This document shows positions 18,316 through 26,728 of a stretch of DNA of 64,000 bases, piece by piece. Source of the DNA: Arthrobacter frigidicola (GTDB taxonomy: Bacteria > Actinomycetota > Actinomycetes > Actinomycetales > Micrococcaceae); assembly GCA_003602285.1 (NCBI GenBank), contig QZVU01000009.1, forward strand, positions 1-64,000, read 5' to 3'. Each line of letters begins with the position of its first letter. The stretch's first letter is position 1. The position numbers and the translations under genes are program-made. The notes below the pieces were generated by a model. It made no database searches and was not told where the DNA came from. It saw nothing but the letters and a program-made list of their open reading frames with translations.

Positions 18316-18355
18316 AGCGACAAACGCACCCGAGATTTCGGGTGCGTCTGTCGTT
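18316..18355. terminator. Strong hairpin after parC
   Basis: An 18-bp stem with one mismatch and a GATT loop. The inner arms are CGCACCCGA and TCGGGTGCG and the outer arms are GAGCGACA and TGTCGTTT. It lies 76 bp after the parC stop and is a likely transcription terminator. It shares the outer GCGAC and GTCGTTT elements with the palindromes of the neighbouring tandem repeat, so it may belong to the same repeat family. Confidence 0.7.
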
Positions 18356-18370
18356 TCCGGGTGCAGCGCG

Positions 18371-18745
18371 AACCAGTATGCGACCAGCACACCCGAAAGC
18401 GACCGCCGAACCGGAAATATCAGGCACGCTCGTCGTTTTAGGGTCTGCAGGGCGCTATTGGGCGCGGTGCCCTGACCGGGTTCTCGGTGCCGTGGAGGAT
18501 GCACCTACGTGCGACGGGCGAACCCGAATGCGACCAGCGTCCCCGAATGCGACTGCCGAACCGGAAATATCAGGCACGCTCGTCGTTTTAGGGTCTGCGG
18601 GGCACTATTGGGCGCGGTGCCCTGACCGGGTTCTCGGTGCCGTGGAGGATGCACCTACGTGCGACGGGCGAACCAGGATGCGACCAGCGTCCCCGAATGC
18701 GACTGCCGGACGGGATATATCAGGCGCGCATGTCGTTTTCGGGTA
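18371..18745. repeat. 150-bp tandem repeat, two and a half copies, each with a palindrome
   Basis: Copies begin at 18371, 18521 and 18671 with an exact 150-bp period. Copies 1 and 2 differ at about 9 of 150 positions. Copy 3 is truncated after about 75 bp. Each copy contains an imperfect palindrome of about 54 bp (18391-18444 in copy 1) whose centre reads ACCGGAAATATCAGGC and whose arms read CCCGAAAGCGAC and GTCGTTTTAGGG. A further half-arm, GTGTGCGTCGCTTTCGGGT, follows at 18763-18781. The block contains no supported gene. It fills the 590-bp spacer between convergent parC and the GNAT gene. Confidence 0.9.
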
Positions 18746-18830
18746 CATGGACCGCTTTCAGCCGTGTGCGTCGCTTTCGGGTGGCCGGACCAATTTCGCG
18801 CGCAGCCTAGGCCACGCCGGCCGACGCCGG

Positions 18831-19814
18831 TCAGGTCACGGTGAGGTCGAACGCCAGCGAGCGCTGCGTGGGCACGTACCCCATCCGCTCATACAGGCCG
18901 AGGGCGCCCGAAGGGTTCTCCGTGTCGACGCCGAGTCCAGCGCTGTCCATGCCGCCCGCACGGAAGCGCCGCATGGCCTCCGCCAGCAGCGCCGGGGCCA
19001 GGCCGCGGCCCCGCCAGGCGCGGCGGACCCCCAGCAGGTCGGTGTACCCCTCGGCCCGGCCGAGAAGTTCCCGGGAAGCGGGATCGAAGCTGGCCATCTG
19101 GTAGGCGGCCACCGATCCGGTCTGCTTCTCCACGAGAGCAAGGCTCCAGTCGGCCCGGAACTCGGGATGGGCGGTGACGAAGCCCCAGGCTTCCTCGTCG
19201 CGCGGCTCGCTGCCCCAGTGGTCCGCGAATGCGTCGTTGTGCGCGAGTCGAACGTCGTCGGAAATCGCCTCATGGAAGGTCACGAGGTCAAGCTCCGCCG
19301 GCAAAGCGAGCTCGGGGATCGGCTCCGAGAGGGGGCGGGTCATCTCGGTGAAGTACCGCACGACGGTGCTCCCGGTGAGCTCGAGCAGCGCCACATGGGA
19401 GGGGTTCCGCTCCTCGACGTACGTCCGCACCACCCCGCCCTCGACACCGGCGCCCGCCAGGCGTTCCCGTGCCCGACGCTCCTGCCAGGAGAAGACCGCC
19501 CGCCCGATCCCGCGCCCCCGCCACGCCGGGTCAACGCCGCCGGCGCTGTGGGCCGTCACCGACTCGGGGTTCAACATGATCCGGCCGAAGGCGCGGGCGG
19601 TGCCGTCGGCGTCGACGCCGAACAGCGTGTCCTTGCGCGGATCGTTCTTTGACGACGCCAGCGCCTGCTCCAGGTCTGCGCGGTCCTCGATCCAGTCGGG
19701 CTTGTCCTCGGCTGCCATCCTCAGGATCAGCCCGTGCCACTCGTCGACGTCCTCCGCGGCGATGGGACGCCAGGTGAGGGACGCGGGCAGGGCGGAAGAA
19801 TCAGACAGGCTCAT
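18831..19814 (-). CDS. GNAT family N-acetyltransferase with two GNAT domains
   Basis: A 327-residue protein with two tandem GNAT folds. The first has VDPAWRGRGIGRAVFSWQERR near 105-125 and the second has VRRAWRGRGLAPALLAEAMRRF near 275-295; both are acetyl-CoA pyrophosphate loops. The layout resembles mycothiol synthase (MshD) and related tandem acetyltransferases, but the substrate cannot be told. The ATG at 19814 (MSLSDSSALPASLTWRPI) overlaps the end of cydDC by 14 bp, so it is the last gene of the cyd unit and is probably translated by coupling. The frame is open to 19913, but that part lies inside cydDC. Confidence 0.87.
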   Translation of the reverse strand: MSLSDSSALPASLTWRPIAAEDVDEWHGLILRMAAEDKPDWIEDRADLEQALASSKNDPRKDTLFGVDADGTARAFGRIMLNPESVTAHSAGGVDPAWRGRGIGRAVFSWQERRARERLAGAGVEGGVVRTYVEERNPSHVALLELTGSTVVRYFTEMTRPLSEPIPELALPAELDLVTFHEAISDDVRLAHNDAFADHWGSEPRDEEAWGFVTAHPEFRADWSLALVEKQTGSVAAYQMASFDPASRELLGRAEGYTDLLGVRRAWRGRGLAPALLAEAMRRFRAGGMDSAGLGVDTENPSGALGLYERMGYVPTQRSLAFDLTVT

Positions 19815-22800
19815 ACGCCCAGCGTAGGTCACCCCCGCCGGGGAAAACATCCCGGCTGGCATGCCGCCCGATCCGCACCTCCTCCTCGCACAGCGCGGCC
19901 TCATGGGAGTCATGGGTCACGAGCAGCACGGCCTTGTCGGTCAACCCCAGGCGGAGATCGCGCAGGAGGTCACGGGCGCCGGCCGGGTCGAGGTGTGCGG
20001 TGGGCTCGTCGAGCAGCAGGACATCGGCGTCGGTCAGGAGGGCCCGCGCGACGGCGAGCCGCTGCCGCTGTCCTCCGCTGAGCCGGGTGCCGCCCGCGCC
20101 GACCCGCGCGTCCAGCCCCTCCTCGAGCCCGTCGAGGAAGGAGCCGAGGCCGACGGTATGCAGCACCCGGATGAGCTCCGCCTCGGGAATGGGGGTGCCG
20201 TCACTGCCGGCGAGCTGCAGGTTGGCCCGGAGCGTCGAGTTGAACAGGTGGCTCTCCTGGGGACACCACGCGATCCGGCGCAGCATCGGATCCCCGGCGC
20301 CCACTCCGCTGCCGTTCACCAGGAGGCTCCCGGACCTCAGCGGCAGGAACCCGAGCAGGGCGCCGATCAGGGTCGACTTGCCGCTGCCCGAGGGCCCCGT
20401 CAGCGCCGTCCAGCGGCCAGGCTCCAGGGTGAGCGAGACGCCGGAGACCACCGGTTCGCCGCGGCCGTACGCGACCGCCGCGTCCTGCAGGGCCAGGGAG
20501 CGGATGGGTCCGGCGGGTCCCGCGGCAGCGGGCTGGGCGGGGTCGAGTGTGCCGGCACCTCGGCGGACTCCGGTGGAACGACGGCGGCCACGGGCGGCTG
20601 CTTCCGTCCGGGCGCGCCCCGCCCGGGCTCCGGAGAGGGCAGGGCCGTCCTGCCCGGCGGGTTCCGGTGCGAGGACCGGATGGAGGCGTGCGGCGACGGC
20701 GCGCAGCGGGCCCCAGTGCTGCACCGCGGCGGCGCCGGCCCCGAAGGGTTCGATCAGCGCGAGCTGCATCAGGGCGATGACGGCCGCGGTCTCGGCCGGA
20801 ACACCGGCGGACACGGTCAGCACGCCGATCGCGCCGGCGGTGCAGGCGAGCACGACAAGGCCCTGGCCGGTGCCGGCCGCCCACGCCACCCGGCGCAGCC
20901 CCCGGGCGGCACTGCGGTCCAGCGCCTTCCAGCGGCTCAACGCGCGGCCGGCGGCGTCGTTAACCGCAAGGTCCGGGGCCGCACGCAGCAGCCGCGCCGT
21001 GTGCTCCAGGGATTCGGCGCGCCGCACCACATTGGCGGCACCGGCGGCCCGGTCGGCCAGGACCGCCGCGGCCGGTGCCGCCACCAGCGCCGCGGCGGTA
21101 ACCGCGAGCTGCCAGCCGAGCGCCGCGGGGAGCAGCAGGGCCGTGGTCAGGATCGCAGCGGCCCCGGTCAGGAGCGCCGTCAGGGGCGGCAGGACCGCCC
21201 GGGGGGTCAGGTCGCGCAGTTCGTCGACATCCCCCACCAGGCTTTCGATGCCGCCGGAGCCGCGGGCGAGCGTCCGCCAGGATTCGGACCGGCCCAGCAG
21301 GCCCTCCCACACGCGCAGGCGCACCCGGTCGGCCCGGGCGAAGACGGCGCGGTGCAGGGCGAGCCGCTCGCAGTACCGCAGGAGGGAGCGCCCGATGCCG
21401 AAGAACCTCACCCCCACAATGGCCGTGAGCAGGTAAAGGATGGGCGGTTGCTCGGCAGCCCGCACGATCAGCCAGCCGGAAACGGCGGTCAGGGCGACAG
21501 CGAACAGGGAGGAGCCAAGGCCAAGGCCGGCGGCGCCGAGGAACCGCGCCTCCCACGGCCGGACCAGGGCCAGCACGGCCCGCAGACCCACAGCGGGGAC
21601 TCCCGGGGCGGACGGCCCGGCGTCCGAGCCGGAGCCGGTGACGGGACAGCCGGGACGCCCGGAGCGGTCGGCATCGGAGGAGCCGGCGTCGTCGGCCGTC
21701 GTGCCCGCCCGGGTGCCGCCCGGCTGCCCGAAAGCAGCCGGCTGCGCGGTGGTGGCCGGTCCCTCGGAAGCATTCAGCGCGCCGGGCCCGGCCGCGGCGC
21801 GGGACACGGCGGACGGGAGGCCGTCCGGTACGGCAGCGGATCCGCCGAGGACGACGGTGGCATCGGCGAGCGCGGCGGTCCGCTCGTCGTGGGCGATCAG
21901 CAGCACCGTGAGGCTTCCGCGGAGCCGGCGCAGGACGCCGCGGATGGCTTCGGTGGAGGCTGCATCGACGTGGGCAGTCGGTTCATCGAGCAGCAGCAGG
22001 CGCACCCCGGGCTGGTGCCGGGCGCGCAGCAGGGCGCGGGCGACGGCGACCCGGCGTGCCTCACCGGGGCTCAGTTCGCCAGTCCGCCGGACGAGCAGTC
22101 CCCGCCCGCCGACCGCGGCGAGACCGTCGGCGAGCGCCGGGTCACCTGCGGGCAGCCCGGCGTACAGGGCGAGTTCCTCCCCGACGGTGGCGGAGAGGAA
22201 TTCCGGGTGCTGGGGCACCCAGGCCACCGAGCCCGGGACGGCACCGGACACCGTGCCGGTAATTTCCAGCCCGGGTACGGCCGGCGTGCCCGCGAGCAGG
22301 GCCATCAGGGTGGACTTGCCGCTGCCGCTTGGACCGGTCAGGGCCGTGATGCGTCCCTCGGCAAGGCGAAAGGTGAGCCCGGCGAACAGCGGGCCGCCGG
22401 CCCCCGCGAAGCGTGCGGTGAGGTCGGAGACCGCGATGGCGTCCCGGTCCGTCCGTGCCGTGCGCCGGGGCCGTGGAGCCTCAAGGATGGCGCGGACGCG
22501 CCCGCCGGCCTCCCTGCCGTCCTCGCTGGCGTGGTGGGCGGCCCCTACCTCGCGCAGGGGCGTGTAGCACTCGGGGGCAAGCATCAGGGCGAGGAGGGCG
22601 GTTTCCAGCCCGAGGTCACCATGGATCAGGCGCACCCCGGCGAAGACCGCCACGACCGCCACCGAGATGGTGCTGATGAGTTCGAGGGCCAGGGAGGACA
22701 GGAACGCGGTGCGCAGGGTGGCCATGGTGCGTGCGGAGGACCGGTCGGCGATCTCCGCCAGGGCCCGGGTCTGCTGCGCCGCCCGGCCCAGGCCCACGAG

Positions 22801-23493
22801 CACCGGCAGGCCCCGGGCCAGTTCCACCAGGTGGTCCGACAGCCGCGCGAGGGCGGCCGCGGCGTCCCGGGTGCGCTCCTCGGTGTGAAGGCCGATCAGG
22901 ATCATGAACACCGGCACCAGCGGGACGGTCAGCAGGATCACGACGGCGCTGATCCAATCCGCGGCGAGGATCCTCACCCCGACCAGCAGTGGGACAACGG
23001 CGCAGGTGACCAGCGCGGGCAGGTACTGGGTGTAGTACTTATCGAGCCCGTCGAGGCCGCGGGTCAGCAGCACACTCAGCGCCCCGGTACCCGCGGCGGC
23101 CGGGGTGCCGGAACCGGCGTCCCCACCGGTACCCGCCGACAGGACTGCACTGCCGCCGTCGCCGACGACGCGTTCCAGGGCGGCATGCCGCACCCGCTCC
23201 TTCACCCCGACGACGAGCCGCGCGGCGGTGACGTCCTGCCCCCAGGCCGCCAGGGTGCGCAGCACGACGCCGGCGGCACCCGAGATCAGCAGCGGCCCGG
23301 GCTCGAGCCCATCATCGGCGAGGGAGGCGATCCCAGCGGCGAGAGCCGAGGCCACCAGCACCAGACCGGCGGCCTTCGCCGCCGCAAGGACCGCGAGCAG
23401 GTACACCGCAGGCGTCGAGCCGACCGGACCGGCCGGGGACTCCGGCCCCCTCCGGGGGCGTCGTTCCGTGGCTCGCCCTCCGGTGGCGCTCAC
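19801..23493 (-). CDS. cydDC: Fused CydD-CydC heterodimer-type ABC exporter (thiol reductant exporter)
   Basis: A 1230-residue fusion of two ABC half-transporters. The first half has membrane helices at about 30-320 and a nucleotide-binding domain with GPSGSGKSTLMALLAG near 390, LSPGEARRVAVARAL and LLLLDEPTAHVDA. The second half has membrane helices at about 640-900 and GPSGSGKSTLIGALLGF near 1036, LSGGQRQRLAVARAL and VLLLDEPTAHLDP. A disordered Gly/Ala/Pro-rich linker lies at about 550-630. CydDC exports cysteine/glutathione-type reductants or haem-related compounds and is needed to assemble cytochrome bd. The GTG start overlaps the cydB stop (GTGA). The first signature is LSPGE, not LSGGE, so the two ATP sites are probably unequal. 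Confidence 0.93.
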   Translation of the reverse strand: MSATGGRATERRPRRGPESPAGPVGSTPAVYLLAVLAAAKAAGLVLVASALAAGIASLADDGLEPGPLLISGAAGVVLRTLAAWGQDVTAARLVVGVKERVRHAALERVVGDGGSAVLSAGTGGDAGSGTPAAAGTGALSVLLTRGLDGLDKYYTQYLPALVTCAVVPLLVGVRILAADWISAVVILLTVPLVPVFMILIGLHTEERTRDAAAALARLSDHLVELARGLPVLVGLGRAAQQTRALAEIADRSSARTMATLRTAFLSSLALELISTISVAVVAVFAGVRLIHGDLGLETALLALMLAPECYTPLREVGAAHHASEDGREAGGRVRAILEAPRPRRTARTDRDAIAVSDLTARFAGAGGPLFAGLTFRLAEGRITALTGPSGSGKSTLMALLAGTPAVPGLEITGTVSGAVPGSVAWVPQHPEFLSATVGEELALYAGLPAGDPALADGLAAVGGRGLLVRRTGELSPGEARRVAVARALLRARHQPGVRLLLLDEPTAHVDAASTEAIRGVLRRLRGSLTVLLIAHDERTAALADATVVLGGSAAVPDGLPSAVSRAAAGPGALNASEGPATTAQPAAFGQPGGTRAGTTADDAGSSDADRSGRPGCPVTGSGSDAGPSAPGVPAVGLRAVLALVRPWEARFLGAAGLGLGSSLFAVALTAVSGWLIVRAAEQPPILYLLTAIVGVRFFGIGRSLLRYCERLALHRAVFARADRVRLRVWEGLLGRSESWRTLARGSGGIESLVGDVDELRDLTPRAVLPPLTALLTGAAAILTTALLLPAALGWQLAVTAAALVAAPAAAVLADRAAGAANVVRRAESLEHTARLLRAAPDLAVNDAAGRALSRWKALDRSAARGLRRVAWAAGTGQGLVVLACTAGAIGVLTVSAGVPAETAAVIALMQLALIEPFGAGAAAVQHWGPLRAVAARLHPVLAPEPAGQDGPALSGARAGRARTEAAARGRRRSTGVRRGAGTLDPAQPAAAGPAGPIRSLALQDAAVAYGRGEPVVSGVSLTLEPGRWTALTGPSGSGKSTLIGALLGFLPLRSGSLLVNGSGVGAGDPMLRRIAWCPQESHLFNSTLRANLQLAGSDGTPIPEAELIRVLHTVGLGSFLDGLEEGLDARVGAGGTRLSGGQRQRLAVARALLTDADVLLLDEPTAHLDPAGARDLLRDLRLGLTDKAVLLVTHDSHEAALCEEEVRIGRHASRDVFPGGGDLRWAYEPV

Positions 23494-24512
23494 AGCGGGG
23501 TCACGGCGTGGGCCGCAGGGATGCTCCGCTCGGAGATCCGGCGCCGGAACACCCAGTAGGTCCAGCCCTGGTAGGCCAGGATGAGCGGCAGCCCAAACGC
23601 GGCCACAATGCTCATCAGGCCCAGCGTGTATGGGGAGGAGGACGCGCTGTCCACGGTCAGGTCGAACAGCGGATCCAGCGTCGAAGGAAGCACCACGGGG
23701 AAGGCTGCGGCGAAGATCGAGCCCACCATCAGCACCATCGCCGCACCCAGCGCCGCGAAGGCGCGACCGTCGCGGTTCCGACGCGCAGAGCGCCAGGACG
23801 CGACGGCGCAGCCGGCGGCAAGGACCAGCGCCAGGCCGGTGAGCATCGTTCCGCCGCTGACCTGCACTGCGAGCGCCCAGGCAAGCATCGGCAGCAGCGC
23901 GAAGGGCAGGAACCGCCGCACCACCCGCAGCGCCGAGGCCCGCACACCGCCCTCCGTCTTCAGCGCCAGGAACGCGGCGGCGTGGACCACGCAGAACAGC
24001 ACCACGGCCGCGGCGCCAAGCAGCGCGTAGCCGTTGAACCAGGCGAAGGGGCCGCCTTCACGGTCGCCGTTGGCGTTGATCGGCAGGCCGGTGGTGGTTA
24101 GAGCCAGCGCCGCACCGATGCCGGCAGCGGCCGTCAGGGACCCGAGGACAATCGCCCAGTCCCAGCGGTTCCGCCACGCGGGGCTGTCGACCTTGCCGCG
24201 CCACTCAAAGGCCACGGCCCGGAAGATCAGGCCGAGCAGGACGGCGGTGAAGGGCAGGTAGAGCGTCGACAGCAGGGACGCGTACCAGGCCGGGAACGCG
24301 GCGAAGGTGGCGCCGATGGCGGTGATCAGCCACACCTCGTTGCCGTCCCAGACCGGCCCCACGGTGTTCAGGAGCACCCTGCGCTGGGAGTCGGTGCGGT
24401 AGACGAGCTTCATCAGCATGCCCACCCCAAGGTCGAAGCCCTCGAGGAAGAGGTAGCCGGCCCAGAGGACGGCGATGAGGACGAACCAGAGGGTGGGAAG
24501 AGCCTCGGTCAT
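23490..24512 (-). CDS. cydB: Cytochrome bd oxidase subunit II
   Basis: A 340-residue membrane subunit with about nine hydrophobic segments. It begins MTEALPTLWFVLIAVLWAGY, with FLEGFDLGVGMLMKLV and VGPVWDGNEVWLITAIGATF, all conserved in CydB. It ends with GLPLILAYQGWTYWVFRRRI. It pairs with CydA to form the quinol:O2 oxidoreductase that works at low oxygen and tolerates cyanide and NO. The ATG at 24512 fits homologues; the longer frame to 24929 is a shadow of cydA. It lies 41 bp downstream of cydA and overlaps cydDC by 4 bp. Confidence 0.96.
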   Translation of the reverse strand: MTEALPTLWFVLIAVLWAGYLFLEGFDLGVGMLMKLVYRTDSQRRVLLNTVGPVWDGNEVWLITAIGATFAAFPAWYASLLSTLYLPFTAVLLGLIFRAVAFEWRGKVDSPAWRNRWDWAIVLGSLTAAAGIGAALALTTTGLPINANGDREGGPFAWFNGYALLGAAAVVLFCVVHAAAFLALKTEGGVRASALRVVRRFLPFALLPMLAWALAVQVSGGTMLTGLALVLAAGCAVASWRSARRNRDGRAFAALGAAMVLMVGSIFAAAFPVVLPSTLDPLFDLTVDSASSSPYTLGLMSIVAAFGLPLILAYQGWTYWVFRRRISERSIPAAHAVTPL

Positions 24513-24553
24513 GCGGGGGTACCTTTTTCTGTCTCGGCCGCGGGGCGCGGCTC

Positions 24554-26134
24554 TTAGTAGGCGAAGGAGAGGACGTCGGCGTCGTCGGCGCGGTGCCCGG
24601 ACCCGCCGTCGTGGTCCGCAGGGGTGGAGGCGAGTTCGGGCATGGCCGACGCCACGCCGCCGCGGACGTAGGTGAAGAGCAGGCGGACCTCGATGACCAG
24701 CAGCACCGCGTACACCGAGGCGAGCGCCACCAGGGAGGTGAGCAGTTCGGCCACGGTGACCCCCGGGGAGACGGCGGCGGCGGTGAACATGAACACGCTG
24801 TCGATGCCGGCGAACTCGGGGTTCGGCGCGACGACGAAGGGCTGGCGGCCCATCTCGGTGAAGATCCAGCCGGCGGCGTTCGCACCGAACGGGGCGAGGA
24901 TGCCGAAGACCGCAAGGCGCATGAGCCACCGGGACTCGGGCACGGTGCCCTTGCGCAGCACCCAGAACGCGATGCCTGCGGCGAGGGCGGCGATGGCGCC
25001 GAAGCCGATCATGATGCGGAAACCCCAGTAGGTGACCTCGAGGACGGGGAGGTAGTCGATCTCGGTCCCGGCGCGGTCGCCGTAGATGGGGTTGTCGGGC
25101 AGGTGGGTCCCGTACTTCTCCTGGTATTCAGGGACCAGCGTGTTCACGCCCTTGACCTCGGTGGTGAAGTCGCCGTTGGCCAGGAAGGAAAGGACGCCGG
25201 GGACTTCGATGAGGGCCACGATGTCGTCGCAGCTCTGGGAGCCGAGGTTGCCGACGGAGAGCACGGAGAAGCCGGTGCCGTCGTGGCAGGCGGCCTCCGC
25301 GGCGGCCATCTTGATGGGCTGCTGCTCGAACATGAGCTTGCCTTGGAAGTCGCCGGAGACGGCGGTGCCGGCGAAGGCGATCATGGCGACGACGGCGCCG
25401 AGCCTGGCCGAGCGCAGCCAGACCCGGTGGTCGGTGGCGTCCCGCGCCGGAGCGGCCGCGGCGCCGATCTGGACCCGGCCGGACGCGTCGACTGTGTCGA
25501 TCCCGTCGTGGCGGCGCTTCCAGAGGTGGTACCAGCTGATGCCGAGCAGGAACGCCCCGGCGACGGCGAGGGCACCGAAGACCGTGTGGGGGAAGGCCAC
25601 CAGTGCGGTGTTGTTGGTCAGCACCGCCCAGATGTCGTTCAGCACCGGTCGGCCGTCGACAACCTCGTACCCGACCGGGTGCTGCATCCAGGAGTTGGCC
25701 ACGAGGATGAAGTAGGCGGAGAGCACCGAGGCGAGCACCGCGGCCCACAGGCAGAGCAGGTGGACCAGCTTGGGCAGCCGCTGCCACCCGAAGATCCAGA
25801 GGCCGAGGAAGGTCGACTCCACGAAGAAGGCCAGCAGGGCCTCAAGCGCCAGGGGCGCGCCGAACACGTCACCGACGAACCGGCTGTATTCACTCCAGGC
25901 CAGGCCGAACTGGAACTCCTGCACCAGCCCGGTGGCCACGCCCATGATGAAGTTGATCAGGAAGAGCTTGCCCCAGAACCGCGTCATCCGCAGATACGAG
26001 GCCTCGCCCGTGCGGTACCAAAGGGTCTGCATGACCGCCACGAGCAGGCCGAGGCCGATGGTCAGCGGAACCATCAGGAAGTGGTAGACGGTGGTGATGC
26101 CGAACTGCCACCGGGCAATTTCCAAGGCTTCCAT
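24554..26134 (-). CDS. cydA: Cytochrome bd oxidase subunit I
   Basis: A 526-residue haem-bearing subunit. The N-terminal helix ARWQFGITTVYHFLMVPLTI carries the histidine ligand of the high-spin haem. A later His and the Met in the AAEAA to DPIYG region and its flanks form the b558 site. The Q-loop side has NAAGWIFTEMGRQPFVV, the GRQP signature. It has about nine membrane helices and a short Q-loop of the actinobacterial type. It is the first gene of the leftward cydA-cydB-cydDC-GNAT unit. Three TTCTAC-N5-GTAGAA palindromes lie 40-111 bp upstream of its ATG, in the spacer it shares with the divergent blaI-type gene. Confidence 0.97.
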   Translation of the reverse strand: MEALEIARWQFGITTVYHFLMVPLTIGLGLLVAVMQTLWYRTGEASYLRMTRFWGKLFLINFIMGVATGLVQEFQFGLAWSEYSRFVGDVFGAPLALEALLAFFVESTFLGLWIFGWQRLPKLVHLLCLWAAVLASVLSAYFILVANSWMQHPVGYEVVDGRPVLNDIWAVLTNNTALVAFPHTVFGALAVAGAFLLGISWYHLWKRRHDGIDTVDASGRVQIGAAAAPARDATDHRVWLRSARLGAVVAMIAFAGTAVSGDFQGKLMFEQQPIKMAAAEAACHDGTGFSVLSVGNLGSQSCDDIVALIEVPGVLSFLANGDFTTEVKGVNTLVPEYQEKYGTHLPDNPIYGDRAGTEIDYLPVLEVTYWGFRIMIGFGAIAALAAGIAFWVLRKGTVPESRWLMRLAVFGILAPFGANAAGWIFTEMGRQPFVVAPNPEFAGIDSVFMFTAAAVSPGVTVAELLTSLVALASVYAVLLVIEVRLLFTYVRGGVASAMPELASTPADHDGGSGHRADDADVLSFAY

Positions 26135-26173
26135 GAAACCCTTTCGCGTACACCGCGGGCTGCGCGGCCGTTG

Positions 26174-26245
26174 TTCTACGTCGTGTAGAAATGTTCTTCT
26201 ACATAGCGTAGAACAAATTTCGGGAGGCTTCTACATGGCGTAGAA
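26174..26245. promoter_or_regulatory. Three BlaI-type operator palindromes between cydA and the blaI-like gene
   Basis: Three 17-bp palindromes with identical arms: TTCTACGTCGTGTAGAA (26174-26190), TTCTACATAGCGTAGAA (26197-26213) and TTCTACATGGCGTAGAA (26229-26245). Their centres are 23 and 32 bp apart, about two and three helical turns, so dimers would bind one face of the DNA. BlaI/MecI/CopY-family repressors bind TAC...GTA dyads of this kind. The group lies where both divergent promoters must be, so one repressor could shut off the cyd unit and its own gene together. Confidence 0.8.
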
Positions 26246-26353
26246 ACCGGCGGCGAAACGCGGTATCCTTTAACAACCAGAGCTGTATCCTGTACCTGCC
26301 CCACCGGCAGCAACGGCACCAAACGCACTATCGGATTTCGCAGAAGGAAGAAC

Positions 26354-26722
26354 ATGGCAACCCTCGGAGACCTCGAACGCACAGTGATGGACCTGCTGTG
26401 GTCAACACCCGGGGCACTCACGGCCAACGAGCTGCGCGATTCGATCGCCGTCGTCCCGGCCGGCGCCGAAACCGGGCGCGAGCTTGCCGTGACCACTGTG
26501 CTGACCGTTCTGTCCCGGCTCGAGAAGAAGGGGCTGGTGCAGCGCGAGCGCGACAGCCGGCCTCACCGCTACAAGGCGGTCACCAGCCGCGCCGACCACA
26601 CCGCCGAGCTGATGCACGAAGTGTTCGCCAAGGCGCCCGACCGCGAGGCGGTGCTTGCGCGTTTCATCGGCAGCGTCTCGGAGTCGGAGGCGCAGACCCT
26701 GCGCAGGCTGCTCGGCGCCTAG
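26354..26722 (+). CDS. BlaI/MecI/CopY family transcriptional repressor
   Basis: A 122-residue winged-helix repressor. It begins MATLGDLERTVMDLLWSTPG, continues with the recognition segment AVTTVLTVLSRLEKKGLVQR and the wing RERDSRPHRYKAV, and ends in the helical dimerisation tail FIGSVSESEAQTLRRLLG. Relatives are inactivated by cleavage by a membrane M56 protease (BlaR1/MecR1) or by ligand binding. The gene lies 7 bp upstream of an M56 protease gene. It is divergent from cydABDC, with three palindromes between. RBS AAGGAAG lies before the ATG. Regulation of cytochrome bd and of itself is a strong inference from the operator layout; a beta-lactam role is unlikely here, since no beta-lactamase gene is present. 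Confidence 0.93.
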   Translation: MATLGDLERTVMDLLWSTPGALTANELRDSIAVVPAGAETGRELAVTTVLTVLSRLEKKGLVQRERDSRPHRYKAVTSRADHTAELMHEVFAKAPDREAVLARFIGSVSESEAQTLRRLLGA

Positions 26723-26728
26723 GCCCCA

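Noticed and set aside
18371-18745. Possible CRISPR array
   Set aside because: The units are 150 bp long and nearly identical throughout, with no short repeat and variable spacer structure, and no cas gene is nearby.
18342-19652. A 436-codon plus-strand frame running through the 150-bp repeats into the GNAT gene
   Set aside because: The 150-bp period keeps the frame open by chance; the protein is repeat translation followed by antisense of the GNAT gene.
19861-23559. A 1232-codon open frame opposite to cydDC
   Set aside because: The protein is Gly/Gln/Arg/Pro/His-rich without any domain and is the mirror of a clear ABC transporter gene; long antisense frames are expected at this GC content.
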